Positions 10,681 to 22,402 are shown, counted from the stretch's first letter. The stretch is 64,000 nucleotides of DNA from Metaphire vulgaris (GCA_018105865.1 CM030861.1:8726584-8790583); one strand, 5' to 3'. Notes: generated by a model from the letters alone, not told the origin. Translations and numbers: made by a program.

Positions 10681-10865
10681 CAGTGTTTATTCTAGGCCTG
10701 TTTGGGGAGGGGGTGGAATTCCCCCCAAAGTTTTAAAATCCCCCAAATTGTATACGTTGGCTTGGGGATGGAAATTTCCCCCCAAAAGCGTAGAGAGACA
10801 AATCTTGTCCCCCAAACATTTCAAACTCCCCCTTCCCAATGTCAAGGTGGCTAGAATAAACACTG
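10681..10865. mobile_element. hAT-type MITE, family CAGTGTTTATTCTA
   Basis: Ends CAGTGTTTATTCTAG / CTAGAATAAACACTG and an 8-bp duplication CCTAAAGT / CCTACAGT. It is nested inside the larger insertion 9522-13972. Confidence 0.92.
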
Positions 10866-11445
10866 CCTACAGTGCCCCTACGGACCACACATAAACTGGG
10901 CATCTTGCCTCCTACTAGAAGGTAAACGACAAAATCTAACCAGGCATATGGCAACAACCGTGTCTTATAATGGCTCAGGCTGCGCATATGGATGGCTCTT
11001 CGTCGTCTTAATAACCAAGTCACGACCTCTCCCCCGACCCAAGTGGACGAATGTCAAAAGCCATCGCCACTCGTTGGTGACGATACGCATGGACTACTAC
11101 AGTGTAGAATAACTGGACGGTCAACTGTCTCAGGTACTTTAATATCAGAGGGGCCGAGGAAATGCAGCGTTCTGTGTATTTGCATGTAATTTTGAAGTTT
11201 TTCAACTTGCAATTGCTCGGAGGGAGTCTAGTAGTCCATGCGCTACGCCTCTCGCTGCCTATGCGTAGAAGAATTAGTCACGGAAATCTTTATTCGTAAC
11301 GCAGATAACATAAGACCACATCACGCCACTGCTGAGAGATCGCCTCCACTGGTAACGCGTTCAACAGCGTATTGTTTACAAGCGTTGTTGGCTCACTTTC
11401 CGAGCTCTTTATGACCCACACTGCCCAGACTATCTGAGTGCGCTT

Positions 11446-11742
11446 GTGCACCGAACGACGTCAAATGAGTCGAGAATGAAGCTTCGGTCGAGTCGTCGAG
11501 TCCTACTGCTTGTCCCTCCTCCGTCAAAGACCTCTAAGTTTGGAGAAAGGTTATTCTCCAAAGGGAAGCCGTTACTTTGGAACTCGTTACCTGACGTTGT
11601 GTTGGAAGCTGTCTCTGCGGAATCCTTTCTTAGGAACTTAAAAACACACCTATTTAATATAGGATTTAATTGATAGAATTATGTCAAAGCGCTTTTGTTG
11701 TAGGCCTTAGCCTTGTTTACCGCGCTGGAGAAATTGTCTAGA

Positions 11743-11777
<35 letters not shown>
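11446..11777 (+). mobile_element. LINE (CR1/L2-like) 3' end
   Basis: The frame ends ERLFSKGKPLLWNSLPD..., SFLRNLKTHLFNIGFN, stop. 'LWNSLP' followed by 'F(K/R)xxLKTxLF' is the usual C-terminus of CR1/L2-like reverse transcriptase proteins. It is followed by the 'aagcgctt...gcgctggagaaattgtc' 3' UTR block and an (AAT)n tail. Similar tails are at 16585-16650, 26270-26340 and 32905-32985. Confidence 0.85.
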
Positions 11778-11781
<4 letters not shown>

Positions 11782-12188
11782 GGTCTACGTCAATTTTGCT
11801 GACTTGAAGACAACATGTGATCTTTATGTATTTTGGTGTGCTGAATCCAAAAATCACACCCATTTTCTCCCATCACGTCCAGTTTTTCCGCAAAACGCTG
11901 TTTACTGATTTACTGTTTACTGTAATAATGTAGCATTATGTATTATAATTCTTTAGCTATATTGAATATGCAAAAAGTTAAGGATGTGCAAAAAGATATG
12001 CTTAATATGCAGTGGGCATAACTATTTAATAATACAACAGTTTAATAGGCAGTTTTAAACTGCAGACGTCAGCATTTTATGGATATAGGCCTATATAAGC
12101 AGCGTGAAACCGACGGCAACATTCAGTCGTTCATGAGGCTTACAAGTCGCAGTAAATTTAACTATTCTAACTAGCTTTCTGTGGAATA

Positions 12189-13312
12189 TGTCACCCAGCA
12201 CCCGAACACTTCGTGAGCAGTGCAGGAATGATCCTGACAAATTTTGCTACATCTGAGGTTGCTTTACAACACCTAAACAAAGGAGATAGGTGTCTGAATT
12301 TGTGCATAAAGCTTAGCATGCATATTTCGCAGTTAAATTGGTGACCAGGAAAACCTTGGGCACCACATAAAGTGTGCAGGACATGTGTTGAAAGCCTCAG
12401 ACAGTTCATAATGTGACTAAAGGTCAGAGAAAAAGTCTTAACTTTGGAGTTCAATGGTGTGGCCGAGAGCCTCGAAACCATGCATGTTGATGACTGTACT
12501 TCTGTCTGGTAAATATTTCAGGCATGTCCACAAAGGCAAAATCTTCCATCCAGTACCCAAATCTCCCCTCTGCTCTGAGACCAGTTGCTCACTGTGACAA
12601 AGTTCCTGTACCTATTTGCACTACTTTGGGAGTTTCTTACGAAGATGAATTTTGTCAGTCAACAGACACCGATTGCTTTCGTGGCCTTAGAAGTTGACGC
12701 TGGAATGCACCAAACATTCAACCAAGCTGAGTTTAATGACCTAATATGAGACCTAGATCTGCCGAAGTCGTCAGCAGAGTTACTGGGTTCAAGACTGAAG
12801 GAAAAGAATCTGTTCAGTGTTGGCCCCAGGAACCACGCTTATGTATCATGGCAGAGAGAATGAATCTTTTCAAACATTTCCATATGGAGGAGGAGTTTGT
12901 ATACTGCATCAACAGCAAAGGACTTTTTGAATCAATGGGATGTTATAGTTGTAGACAAGATGCTTTTTGCGACCTGATTACTGACTTACTTGGCAACTTA
13001 AGAGTCGAGAATTATGACCTTTCAGTTAAAAATTCGAAGATTGCTTTTCGAGACTGGGAGCAAACATGAGTGTCAAGTTGCATTTCTTTCATAGCTATCT
13101 GAACTTCAAATCTTGGAGCTATGAGTGAAGAACAAGGAGAATGCTTCCATCAAGACATCAAGACCATGGAACGTAGATATCAAGGCAGATGGAACTCGAA
13201 CATTATGGCAGACTACTGCTGGTGTTTACAGCGTGACAACTGTGACCATAACTATACCGGAGCATCCAAAAAAAGAAGATTCCTTTCTCAAAACTTAAAT
13301 TTAAGCAACTAG
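12189..13312 (+). pseudogene. Decayed member of an uncharacterised multi-copy zinc-finger-like family
   Basis: Plus-strand remnant with many stops and frameshifts. It opens with ...NDPDKFCYI (stop) GCF, later 'REPRNHACxxLYFCLVNISGMSTKAKSSIQYPNLPSALRPV' broken by stops, then DLDLPKSSAELLGSRLKEKNLF, and ends LGAMSEEQGECFHQDIKTM and YQGRWNSNIMADYCW. I recall this order (NDPDxFCYICG start; GAMSEEQGERFHQD, MADYCWxLxRD end) from large families of uncharacterised proteins in arthropods and other invertebrates. About 200-250 residues between 13066 and 13110 are missing. Function unknown. Its position inside a hAT-ended element suggests mobilisation as cargo. Confidence 0.75.
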
Positions 13313-13606
13313 CTATTGCTCTTATTGCTCTCTTGGTTAGAAGACAGACTCATTTTTGGGCTGAATAAAAAATATTACGTGTTATCGGTTCTTCAGAATT
13401 TCCTATTTTCCCTTATGTTTGACTTTAACACCTTTAATTAAGCATTCCTAATTTGCGAAAAAAATTGACGTGTTGCATAATTTTTGACTTCATATCTGGA
13501 ATCAGCACCTCTCAATTGGGTAAAATCAGCAAAAATACCTAGGTCAGCAGAAATTTTTTTTAAAAATGTAGACCAGTGTAATAATAAGACAAACATTTCT
13601 CCTAAC

Positions 13607-13779
13607 CAGGGCGCGATTTGTAGGGGAAATGGGGATTTCACACCCCTTCACTGCCCAACTGCATCCCCCTACTGCTACATCCCCACCACTACATCCCCCA
13701 CTGCTATACTTCCCCAACAACTACATCCCCCCAAGCTCGACATATCCCCCCACTGCTCCAGGTCACAAATCGCACCCTG
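13607..13779. mobile_element. hAT-type MITE (family CAGGGYGCGATTTGT)
   Basis: Inverted-orientation sister of 885-1049. Ends CAGGGCGCGATTTGT / ACAAATCGCACCCTG; 8-bp duplication CTCCTAAC / TTCCTAAC. Nested in the 9522-13972 insertion. Confidence 0.92.
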
Positions 13780-14530
13780 TTCCTAACTAACAATCACACA
13801 CTCTGCACTACGCAACTGACAAAATAAAGTGGTTATGAAGCCCATTCGGTGATAGGTGACATTCAACACATTTAAATAAAATTCATTATAATTTTCAAAA
13901 AATCCCCACGGCACACCTGATAATCTCGTGCGGCACACTAGTGTGCCGCGGCGCACAGTTTGAGAAACACTCATCTACACAATCAGCTGAAGTCCCTTTT
14001 CAGCCCCGTCAGCGTCATGCCAAATATGGACACTGGCATCACTCATAATTTTTAGCGTGAGCAAACTTTTCTTGCAGTGAAAAGGACATTGAAACCAGAA
14101 TAGTAAAGGCAAAGACAATTTCACGCAACTTAAAGAGATCATCACAAACAAACACATTACAACAACAACAACAATAACAACAACACGGCTCACAATTCTT
14201 CAAAGCTATGTTTGGGCAGTTCTGATGTACGGATCAGAAACATGGACGTTGACAAAACAACATAAAGCAAATTGGAAGCTGCAGAGATGTGGTTTCTCAG
14301 ACGTATGCAAATATTTTCATGGACAGAAAAGTTAACCAATAAAGAAGTAGGCCTACTTTAAAACCTTTAAAATCTTTTGTGCAAAAAGAAAATTGCCAAA
14401 GACCGTAGAAAGCATCATCTTGAATTTCTGACTTCTATCAAGAAATGCCGGATGCAAACATCTAGTCATAACAGGAAGACTAGAGGGGAAGAGAGCAAGA
14501 AGAAGAATAAAGTTTACCGACAGTCTAAAA

Positions 14531-14913
14531 CAGTGGTGTCAAAACCTTGGCCCGCGGGCCAAACTTGGCCCGCCGGGCTGATTTTATTTGGCCCGCGAAA
14601 ATATTAACGTTTTAAAAAAAATTACTAAAAGTTTATGTGTGAAATTGGTTTGATGTAAAATCTTCTTTGGCTTGAGAAATTGGTTTCGTGCAGAATATTT
14701 TTGGATTTTAAAAATAATTGCTTTTATGTAGAATTCCAGCACTCGTTCCAACCAGCACGCGATCCATCCAGCATCCGTGCCATCCGTTTACTTCAGATTT
14801 TTAGATAGCTCAGATTTTGAAATATAATATTGACAAGCATTTATGCGTTTGGCTCGCGAGGACATGGAAGACATGTCATTTGGCCCGCCGCCCAAAAAGT
14901 CTTGACACCACTG
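14531..14913. mobile_element. hAT-type MITE, family CAGTGGTGTCAAA
   Basis: Ends CAGTGGTGTCAAAACCTTGG and AAGTCTTGACACCACTG, with repeated TTGGCCCGC near both ends. Flank duplication gtctaaaa / gcctaaga. It interrupts the LINE described at 14190-15080. Confidence 0.88.
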
Positions 14914-15020
14914 GCCTAAGAGAAGCAGCAAGAACTAAAGACAACATCGAGCTAAAAAGGAAGGCCGGAAACGGAGAAGAGTGGAAATCCATGGTCGCCG
15001 ACGTAGCAATACATGGCACA

Positions 15021-15079
15021 TGGAGAAGAAGAAGAAGAAGAAGAAGAAGAAGAAGAAGAAGAAGAAGAAGAAGAAGAGA
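15021..15079. repeat. (GAA)n LINE tail
   Basis: About 19 GAA units ending the LINE sequence. Confidence 0.9.
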
Positions 15080-15218
15080 AACCTTTCTTCTGCGTTATTA
15101 GGCTCTTATTGTTTATGTTTGCCGAACTTTATTTCCTAGTTGTTATGGCGAAGCTGTTTACACAAACTATCATGGCTGTTGTTTCTATTTTATGAAAGCA
15201 AACTATCAAAAACGCTAC

Positions 15219-15707
15219 CATCTGTTTGAATTTCCGGAAAATTGACGAACCTTCCTGTCAAAACATTCGGCTTCCGACGAACGAATAATTTCTCGCTGCA
15301 ACTGATATTCATCGATTCTCTGATCGGAGGAACTACTTTCTCGTTTGACCAAAGCAAAACCAATCGATCGACAAATGGCATACAGATGTAATGTTCAATG
15401 ACTTCGCGATACGACTCAAATCTGTCATACACCATTGTCATCACCGTAAAGTTATCCAGAGCGTCATAGGGAGTGACGGGAATGTTGTATCCAGACTGCG
15501 ACATGGCACCAGCGTCGGGAAGAAATCCTCTGTCGCATTTCTCGTACTTTTCGGTATCATTGGGTCTGAAATTGATGACAAGATTGCGGCTCTTTCACTT
15601 TTACTGACGCGTTTAGGCTGAAGCCAGAGTATAAGGACGATAATGATACTGGTCATCCAAACTACTACTGCTAGAATTCCTTTTCTTTTCGTTATTAAAT
15701 TGGTCAT
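15219..15707 (-). pseudogene. EXTL2-like GT64 glycosyltransferase copy 2, exon 1 (1-base deletion)
   Basis: 489 bp against 490 bp in copy 3. It starts MTNLITKRKG with one membrane anchor (about residues 11-30). After KSERA the frame shifts: 'agattgcggc' at 15581-15590 replaces 'agatgtccggc', one base fewer. The correct GT64 sequence (PYDALDNFTVMTMVYDR, DRLVLLWSN, NFPEIQTDG) resumes in another frame. The donor is GTAGCG rather than GTACGT. Exons 2 and 3 of this copy (9363-9293, 9093-8665) are open. The gene is therefore a recent pseudogene, or the base is a sequencing error. Confidence 0.85.
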
Positions 15708-15773
15708 CTCGCTGCAGTATACGTACTACGTCAACGACGATACGAAAATAAGCAGGAGAAATATTTTATGAAG

Positions 15774-16060
15774 GATAACCTCTCGACCTTCTATAAGCGA
15801 TGTTGGCTAACATCTCGAGCTTTGTATGATACAACTTTCCCCGGCTACCTCACTGAACTAGTTCATAGGCCTTCGCCCACTGACCGGCGTCATCAGCTCC
15901 GATCTGGTCACGGTGTCAAGTTGTTTGTTCCCCCCTCCATCCAAGACCGTGCAACTTGGCGAGAGATCCGTTACTGGCATTCCTGTATTATCTGACCCAC
16001 CCCCGTGTTTTTTCTCCTGTTTTTTCCAAGACAGTAACGTATTCAAAGAAACAGTTTAAT
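15774..16060 (+). mobile_element. LINE C-terminal fragment
   Basis: The frame TSRALYDTTFPGYLTELVHRPSP..., LRSGHGVKLFVPPS resembles the region of CR1/L2-like proteins just before the final 'WNSLP' block. A second, frameshifted piece with 'PYLTTCLWNL' and the 3' UTR-like 'gtaaagtgctcttgacttt' lies at 16465-16650. A stop and other sequence lie between them. Confidence 0.6.
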
Positions 16061-17480
16061 GGCGTAAGGAAATAAGTAATGATGACGTTCCCTGTTCTTT
16101 CTTTTCAGTTGTTAAATGTAAATGTAATGTAAATGTAATGAGCTATTTATATTGCGCCTAATCAATCAATGTTAGCAAGCGCATTACAATTAATGTCAAT
16201 TATGTCAATTATTATAAGCTCAATTAAACAGATGTTAACATAATGGCGCATGTACTGTTTGCTCATCCGCCAGTTAGTTTTAAATATTTGCAACTTAAAT
16301 GTGAGGAATACAACAGAAAACTGTATTTCGTGGTGTAAAGAACAACACTTGGTGCTTCAGGTTGCGGGCTATTACGTGGTGCTTTGACTTTCTGTATGGT
16401 GTTAAATCACATGTGACATTATCAAAAGCTTGTTGTTTTTTTCACGGGGTCAGATAATACAGGAATGTCCCGTTACGCGGGGGGAACCCTATCCTCTGGA
16501 ACGCCCTACCTAACAACGTGTCTGTGGAATCTAACCTCCAATTGTTTGCAAAGAAACTTAAGACGCTCTTGTTTGATATATCGTACAAGTGCAGAATGTA
16601 AAGTGCTCTTGACTTTGGTCTTCAGGGATGATTATTGCGCTATATAAATTGACATTTTAACTTAACATAGCATAACGACAGTAATTCGTCGTCCTTAACT
16701 GCTTTTTAATGACAGATTGTTGTTTATCTGAACCTACGAAATTGAGCAGGAGCTATATTTTATGATGGATAAGTTCGTGACCAAAATTCGTCGTTCTTGT
16801 CTGTTTTTTAAAAATAACATTGTTTGTTTTATCTCAAATTGCAAGGCAACCTCACCTAAATGTTGAAGTCAAATGCCGTGTGGTCTAACACGCTAAACAC
16901 ACTGGCAGCTGCTGCCTGGTGGATAATTACTTAGTCTTCAATCGATTCGTCTATTTGTATCATACGCAATTACGCATCTATTCCCATCTGATTTGAAAGA
17001 AAATCACAAAGAACTATTTTGGAACATGGCCCCATTTTTAATTAGATAAAAGCAATGCCATCAATGAATGATCAATGACGATCAATCTACTCACTCAGTA
17101 AGGTTTATTACAAGATTTGCTAATCGTTTTTACAAAACATTAGTTTATTGACTCGGGCGTGAATAAAACCATCTCTTGAAAGCCATAAACTGCTGTTATC
17201 ATCTATTAATAGTTTTATGCAACGCTCCACTCCTTGTGTGTGATTCTTGTAATCCAAAGTGAATGGGGCAATTCTTGGCTTTATTTTTCATCTAAACATC
17301 TTCACTCAACTTCGGCATTTCGTGAAAAATGAACAATGAATTTTTTTCGCATGCTTTTCACTGCAAATGAGCCCAGATGAACTTGAGGGTCAATGTAGAT
17401 CCATCAACAAACGTTTTAAACAGATTTCTCAAAGACAGTTAATTCATTTGTATGCAGCATATTATAAACCAATTGACTGA
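16060..17480. other. Upstream flank of GT64 copy 2, no gene seen
   Basis: Contains the LINE 3' remnant to 16650, then DNA that parallels the flanks of copies 1 and 3 ('taactgctttttaatg', 'cgtgtggtctaacac'). The TATA-like and polyT tracts are not specific enough to call a promoter. Confidence 0.55.
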
Positions 17481-17581
17481 ATGTTGTTGTGTCATTTGCT
17501 TGACGAACAAATCAGCACATCTTGCAAGTGTCCTAATCAGTTCAATCTCCAGCTTTACAGCCTAGCTGTGTTAACCATCGT

Positions 17582-18349
17582 TCAGCCTACTGCTGAGATA
17601 CAATCGCCTGCATCTGCATTCTGCATCTCTGTTATTACTTTCAGAACGGCAATGCAGATGAAATGTTTAACGTGCATTAGGTAATTGCCATCTGGTTCAA
17701 CAAGAACACAGTGATCTTCAATCCATCTATCTAACACCTCTATCACCATACTACTTGCTATTTTTTGTTTACTTTGATAAAGTGGCATCCCTTCTCCTAT
17801 TGACGTAAATACCTGTTTGTATTTGTGAACTCTCTTACAGTTAAATTTTTCCTTAATTTCTGTCTCTTGCGATAACTTTATTCTTATCAAATATCCTCTT
17901 TGCGATAAAAACCGTTGTTGCCAATGATGCAGCATCACAGGTACACCATACCTGTCTGCTTCTTTTGCTAGGTTAATATTTGATTTGAATCTTATTTTTG
18001 ACTGCAACAGGGTTCAGCATCGCTAGAATATCCGTTTCTAATCACTCCCTTCACTGTCATTTGTCTTCACCAAGATCTAATGTTTATTATCACCATCCGA
18101 TGTTTTCTTTATAGTTTTATTTGTCTTCTACATTATATGCTTTCGTTACATACTTTTCAGAACCGCTTTGTTGATTCTACGTCTAACCTTCAATAAGCAT
18201 TTTCCTCGAATTCCTTTGATCCAATAAGAAAACTGTTCCTGTTGCGGAACATTCAAATGTTTAGGACACTTGCAAGATGTCTTTGTTTTGTGTTCGTCAT
18301 AACAAATGACACAATTATTGCATGCTGCAATGTCAAACAAAGAGTTCAA
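17582..18349 (-). pseudogene. Unrecognised, probably transposon-derived coding remnant
   Basis: Two minus-strand frames. The first (18349-18146) has CVICYDEHKTKTSCKCP, a Cys/His-rich start. The second (18007-17582) has YGVPVMLHHWQQRFLSQ, RWIEDHCVLVEPDGNYLMHVKH. Composition looks like real protein, unlike the repeat frames around it, but I do not recognise the family. A second copy of the Cys-rich part lies in inverted orientation at about 17480-17550, which argues for mobile DNA. Function unknown. Confidence 0.4.
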
Positions 18350-19980
18350 GCTATCAAGAAGGTATTGACGTTATTACTTAGAACGACATAGTTTGGACCA
18401 AACCTTCGACACATTTCAAGACAGACCAAGAGTTGTTGGAATGGAAGCCTTGTTCCAGAAATTGATGACAGCCTGACAACTTTTTCATTGTTTTTGTGTC
18501 ATTCTTTCTTGTTTTGATGTCAAGAATATGCTGTACAACTTGTGCATTTGTTGAGTAATGTTGTTGGAAAGAAATCCTCTAACATTGAGGAATATAGCAC
18601 GCCATTAATGTTTCTTGTTCTCATGTCGAAACCCCACTTTTCAAAATTTATAGCATCAATTATTAAATTACAGTCAAAACAAAGAGGCAATCAAATTACA
18701 GTCGAAAGTTAGGTAGATTAAAAATATTGTGCAAAAAATAAGGAGCAGTAACAAGTTTGTAATCAATGAAAAATGCTGATAAATGCTACAATTTTAGGTC
18801 CAAAAATGGGGCGTTTGCGATGGTGCAACTATGTTTCTTTCCAGATTCTCAAATAATTACCAAGTTCCGGGAAATGTTTCAACCCGCCTAAGACCTCACA
18901 GAATGCAAGCGATATAAAAGCGACTTTCTGGGCAATCTTGGGATCTTCTTCAAAACATATTTATTGAAGTATATGAAACAAGAAATACGTTTATCACCAG
19001 GACGAACTTTGTATGTCCTGTTGTCCTATTTTCAAAACATTTGCCGACGAAATATTATGTTTTCAAGACTGACCAACCTCAATACCCAAATTCTATTATA
19101 GCGCTGTTGGACATTTGCGATGCCTCCAAAGGCAACGTTCACAAAGCATATACCCTGAATGGAACGCGTTAGCAGATGAAATGGCATCATTCGGTTTCTT
19201 CCTACGCTTTATAATTAGTGATGCGCTTTAATCGCAATAATAACGCGCGATTGACCCGCCAAAGTTTGCTAAACTGTTAATCGCGATTAACTTTTTAAAT
19301 CGCGATTAAAAAGTTAATCGCATCACGGTTAATATTTAGAATATTTAGCCTATTAGACTATCCGTGTTAAGATTTAAGAGTTAAAAATAATAATTAATGT
19401 TCATAGTTTAGATTTAGAATCTTTGTCTTAATAATAATAATAATAATAATAATAATATTAATATTATTATTATTTAATAAATGTTTATAAACCTACTAGT
19501 TGAAATTCTGAAAGTCTGTTCTGCAACTGGTGCATTGCTTCTTTATTTCAATATAATTACTACTTCGGGACCGGAGTAATGTTGTTGAAGAAATGCGATT
19601 AATTAATTGAATCGCACGATTAATTGCGATTAAATTGATTAATCGTTGAAGAGCATACAATTAAAAAACAAACCTGGTTGGCCACTGGTTGTACAACAGC
19701 GTTGATGCGCTAGTACGTGATGCAACTATGGCCACCGCCAACGCCCCCACACTGACTGAAATCCTTCCTGTAGCCGTTTACTGGTGCTCAAGCCTGCATT
19801 ATATAATTGTCAAACTCCGCATTTTAAACTCTACATTTTACTCTGCATCATAAACTCAACACTCAATCGAGATAACAAGATGTACTACTGAAGCAGGTTA
19901 AGGTACAGTCAATGTACATGTACATGCATGCGTTTTAAAATGATTGGTCGACAATAATTATTAATTGTTAGTAGTGTAGA
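18350..19980. other. Intergenic DNA between GT64 units 2 and 3
   Basis: The segment 18960-19100 is paralogous to 25250-25400 ('gtttatcaccaggacg'). A candidate inverted-repeat element lies at about 19219-19650, with 'tgatgcgctttaatcgc' opposite 'gcgattaaattgattaatcg' around an AT-rich core and an (AAT)n run. No gene seen. Confidence 0.6.
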
Positions 19981-19989
19981 ACTATGAAT

Positions 19990-20858
19990 CTTTTGCCTTT
20001 CTCTGGTTCAGAACCGAAAGAGACTCGCTCTGAATCTGTCGCAATGAAGATGAGAGACTACAGTAGAAGGCCCCTAAACAACAGAGAGCCATGGAGTCGT
20101 GGACTAACGTTTGATAAGTGTTTCGCTATTGGAGGCTATAAGCAATTTATTGGCCAAAATACATCATGTCTCCATACTTCCACGAAAATTCGTTCATATT
20201 TAAACGCATCCAATTCGCATGATGGCGATAGGATGCGTATGTCTACATAAGTATGACTAGTGTGAGACAGAGAATTACTAACTCCGGCATAGCTGGTGGC
20301 AAGCTCGGGTGGTGAGAAAATTTGACTTTTTCGGGTTTTTATTAACTTAAAATACCTAGATTTTAAAACCATCTTTTTCAGAACTGTTGATAACTAATTC
20401 ATCATTCATTATAGGCCTACAAAGGCGTTATGCGTTGAAGAACAATGTTACCTAATACCTACCATATTGAAGAAATCCCATTTCGACGAATTTCAGCGCT
20501 TATCTACAACTGTAAGTAGCTCATATATAATGGCTTGTTCGTGAATTCAAGTGGTAAATGTTATGTCAATTTTATACGTAGGCCTATGCCAAACAATGGT
20601 TACATTTGGCAAAAGTGATAGCATAATAAGTCAAAGATGAAGAGAATACTGTGACTGACTTCTGACTATTGCGTTCCGGAAAATACACTCAATCTCTTTT
20701 TGTGTCTCTCTATTCTTATAGTTATAAGCCCATCGACGTACAAAGCATTTTCAATGTTCCTAAACGTAGGCCTTATACGTTCGCCCAAAATGTTATAAGA
20801 TTCAATAATCAGGATTTCTTCTTCATGATTTGATAGTGAAATTTCTATAAAGCATCAA
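19990..20858. repeat. Duplicated 3' flank of GT64 copy 3
   Basis: Paralogue of 7503-8664 without the GC-rich insertion. Includes 'ttataagcccatcgacgta' close to the end of the gene. No gene recognised. Confidence 0.8.
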
Positions 20859-21281
20859 TTATTTATAGGTACAGTTGGACGCAGTGAAATTAACTGTTTT
20901 TGAATACAGATTCAGAAATTTCCTCAGGCAATCTGTCCGATCTAGATAATGAGTTCGTCTATGGCTCAGATGCGACGTATGTCGGATGTTTTTTGGGGAA
21001 CGAAAATGTCCATAGCCGACGTAGAAAACGCCAGAGCATCTACAGTGTTCTTTAACGAGGAAGTTCATAAGGATATCTTCGCAGTTCCTTGTCCGATCGA
21101 TATACGCTCTCAGATCTGCGGGACACTTTTCGTCAAACAGCCGAAGATATTCGCGATGAAGAAATACAGCCCCTGTGAGTATCAGACTGTATGGCCATGG
21201 ATTTGGAGTTACGTAGCTCACATTAGGTGGCATCCCAGTACTCCCGCGAGCCACGTGACCAACAAGTCCCCAAGGATATTT
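20859..21281 (-). CDS. EXTL2-like GT64 glycosyltransferase copy 3, exon 3
   Basis: Minus-strand last exon from AG acceptor (21283-21282) to TAA. KYPWGLVGHVARG, then YSLILTGAVFLHREYL, NCEDILMNFLVKEHC, FYVGYGHF, ending NFTASNCTYK. Phase 0 joins it to exon 2. With exons 23718-23788 and 24412-24901 it gives an uninterrupted 327-residue protein, close to the ~330 residues of vertebrate EXTL2. Confidence 0.9.
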   Translation of the reverse strand, partial: KYPWGLVGHVARGSTGMPPNVSYVTPNPWPYSLILTGAVFLHREYLRLFDEKCPADLRAYIDRTRNCEDILMNFLVKEHCRCSGVFYVGYGHFRSPKNIRHTSHLSHRRTHYLDRTDCLRKFLNLYSKTVNFTASNCTYK

Positions 21282-21314
21282 CTACATAACGACACACACA
21301 AGATATATAATGTG

Positions 21315-21729
21315 TGGGGTTGTCCATTAATTATGTCAACAAGTTTTGGGCAATTTTTTACCCCTCCCCTCTTGTCAACAACTGTCAACTTTCACTTACC
21401 CCCCCCCATAATTACGTCAAAAACTTTTACCCCCCCGCTCCCGAGATCAATAACAGGTCCCAACCAATAACAAGGTTATCATTTTGTGTTGGGATGGCCA
21501 TTTTCCCTTTTTTGCTCATCCAGTGTCAAAATGTGGTGGTATGATATTTTTGTCATGCTTTTTTGCATTGTAATAAGTAGTATTCTATGAAATTTTCTAT
21601 TTTTTGATTATTTGTAAAAAGTGAAATTGTTGACGCCAACTTCTCTTGACCCTCCCCTTCCCCCTGTCAACAACTGTCAAACTTTTCAAACCCCCTTCCC
21701 CTAAATTGTTGACGTAATTAATGGACAGC

Positions 21730-21731
<2 letters not shown>
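21315..21731. mobile_element. MITE with GGGGCTGTCCATTAATTA ends
   Basis: Left 'ggttgtccattaattatgtc' mirrors right 'gacgtaattaatggacagcc'. Internal 'gtcaacaactgtcaa' repeats occur at both sides. Same family as 37838-38244, and as a half copy at 1577-1710. Confidence 0.85.
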
Positions 21732-21771
<40 letters not shown>

Positions 21772-22077
21772 CATTAATCATTTCAAAATTAGCGTAAGTA
21801 AAATCTCGTGAATATATGTAGCGCTTTTAAAAGTAGGTACTGTAGATGCTGCTTATTCCTAAGCGTTTAATCTACCGTTGAAATAACTTTAATCTAATTT
21901 TAGTGGTCAGCCGGACTAGGTCGATTCCAGAGATCAGTCAGAGTTGGGAACCGGTTAAGTACCAGCGCGGACTGTGAAAAAAGAAACATAACTACTATGA
22001 AGAACAAATCGTCCAAATGTTTAGCATAGCAACGGAGGCAACGCTTCGGGATACTTCAAATGTATAAAGTAAGTAAG

Positions 22078-22205
22078 TAAAGTAAAATCTCGTGGATTTC
22101 TATAGCGCCTTGGAAAGCAGCACAACAGTAGCTGCTTATTCTTAGGCGCTCAGTATGTCCTCTACTCCAAAATTTTTATCAAAGCCTAATTCATTTCACC
22201 TCTCT
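22078..22205 (+). repeat. Dispersed repeat ('tatagcgccttgg ... cttattcttaggcgc')
   Basis: Matches, in reverse, 57605-57705; a third, weaker copy is at 21790-21880. Possibly the 3' end of a LINE or SINE family. Confidence 0.7.
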
Positions 22206-22402
22206 AATCAATAGCGCCACGCTGCAAAGGTTATTTCATAGGCGCAATATAAATAACCCAACCCATGGACATCTCTGGTTGGAACAGGGGTTATTATTGC
22301 GTCTGGAGCTGAAATCAGTGTCGGATTTTCAAATTTTTCTGTTGTGGCAGTCCAATTAAAAGAAATCATGTTTTGGAAGGATTGAGAGTCTGTATATTAA
22401 CT

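Larger units (their letters stand above)
9522..13972. mobile_element. 4.45-kb hAT-ended insertion in intron 1 of GT64 copy 2
   Basis: Left end CAGTGTTTCGCAAACTTTTTT and right end AGTTTGAGAAACACTC form the inverted repeat typical of hAT elements; the last base is C instead of G. The 8-bp duplication is ATCTGCAC (9514-9521) / ATCTACAC (13973-13980). Copy 1 intron has the empty site at about 1320-1335, so the boundaries are secure. Inside are an (ATT)n array, a MITE, a LINE 3' end and the decayed gene at 12189-13312. No hAT transposase frame is visible. Confidence 0.88.
14190..15080 (+). mobile_element. LINE C-terminus and 3' tail, split by a MITE
   Basis: Before the MITE at 14531-14913 the frames read YVWAVLMYGSETWTL..., then KRKIAKDRRKHHLEFLTS. 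After it, LREAARTKDNIELKRKAG and GEEWKSMVADVAIHGTW, then a (GAA)n tail. 'LLYGxETWTL' and the Arg-rich end after 'EWxSMVAxV' are typical C-terminal features of a common animal LINE group. The first ~35 bp also survive in GT64 copy 1 at about 1545-1576, so the LINE was present before the duplication. Confidence 0.82.

Noticed and set aside
12191..12481. Minus-strand 96-residue frame
   Set aside because: It is antisense to the decayed family gene whose plus-strand translation matches a known pattern.
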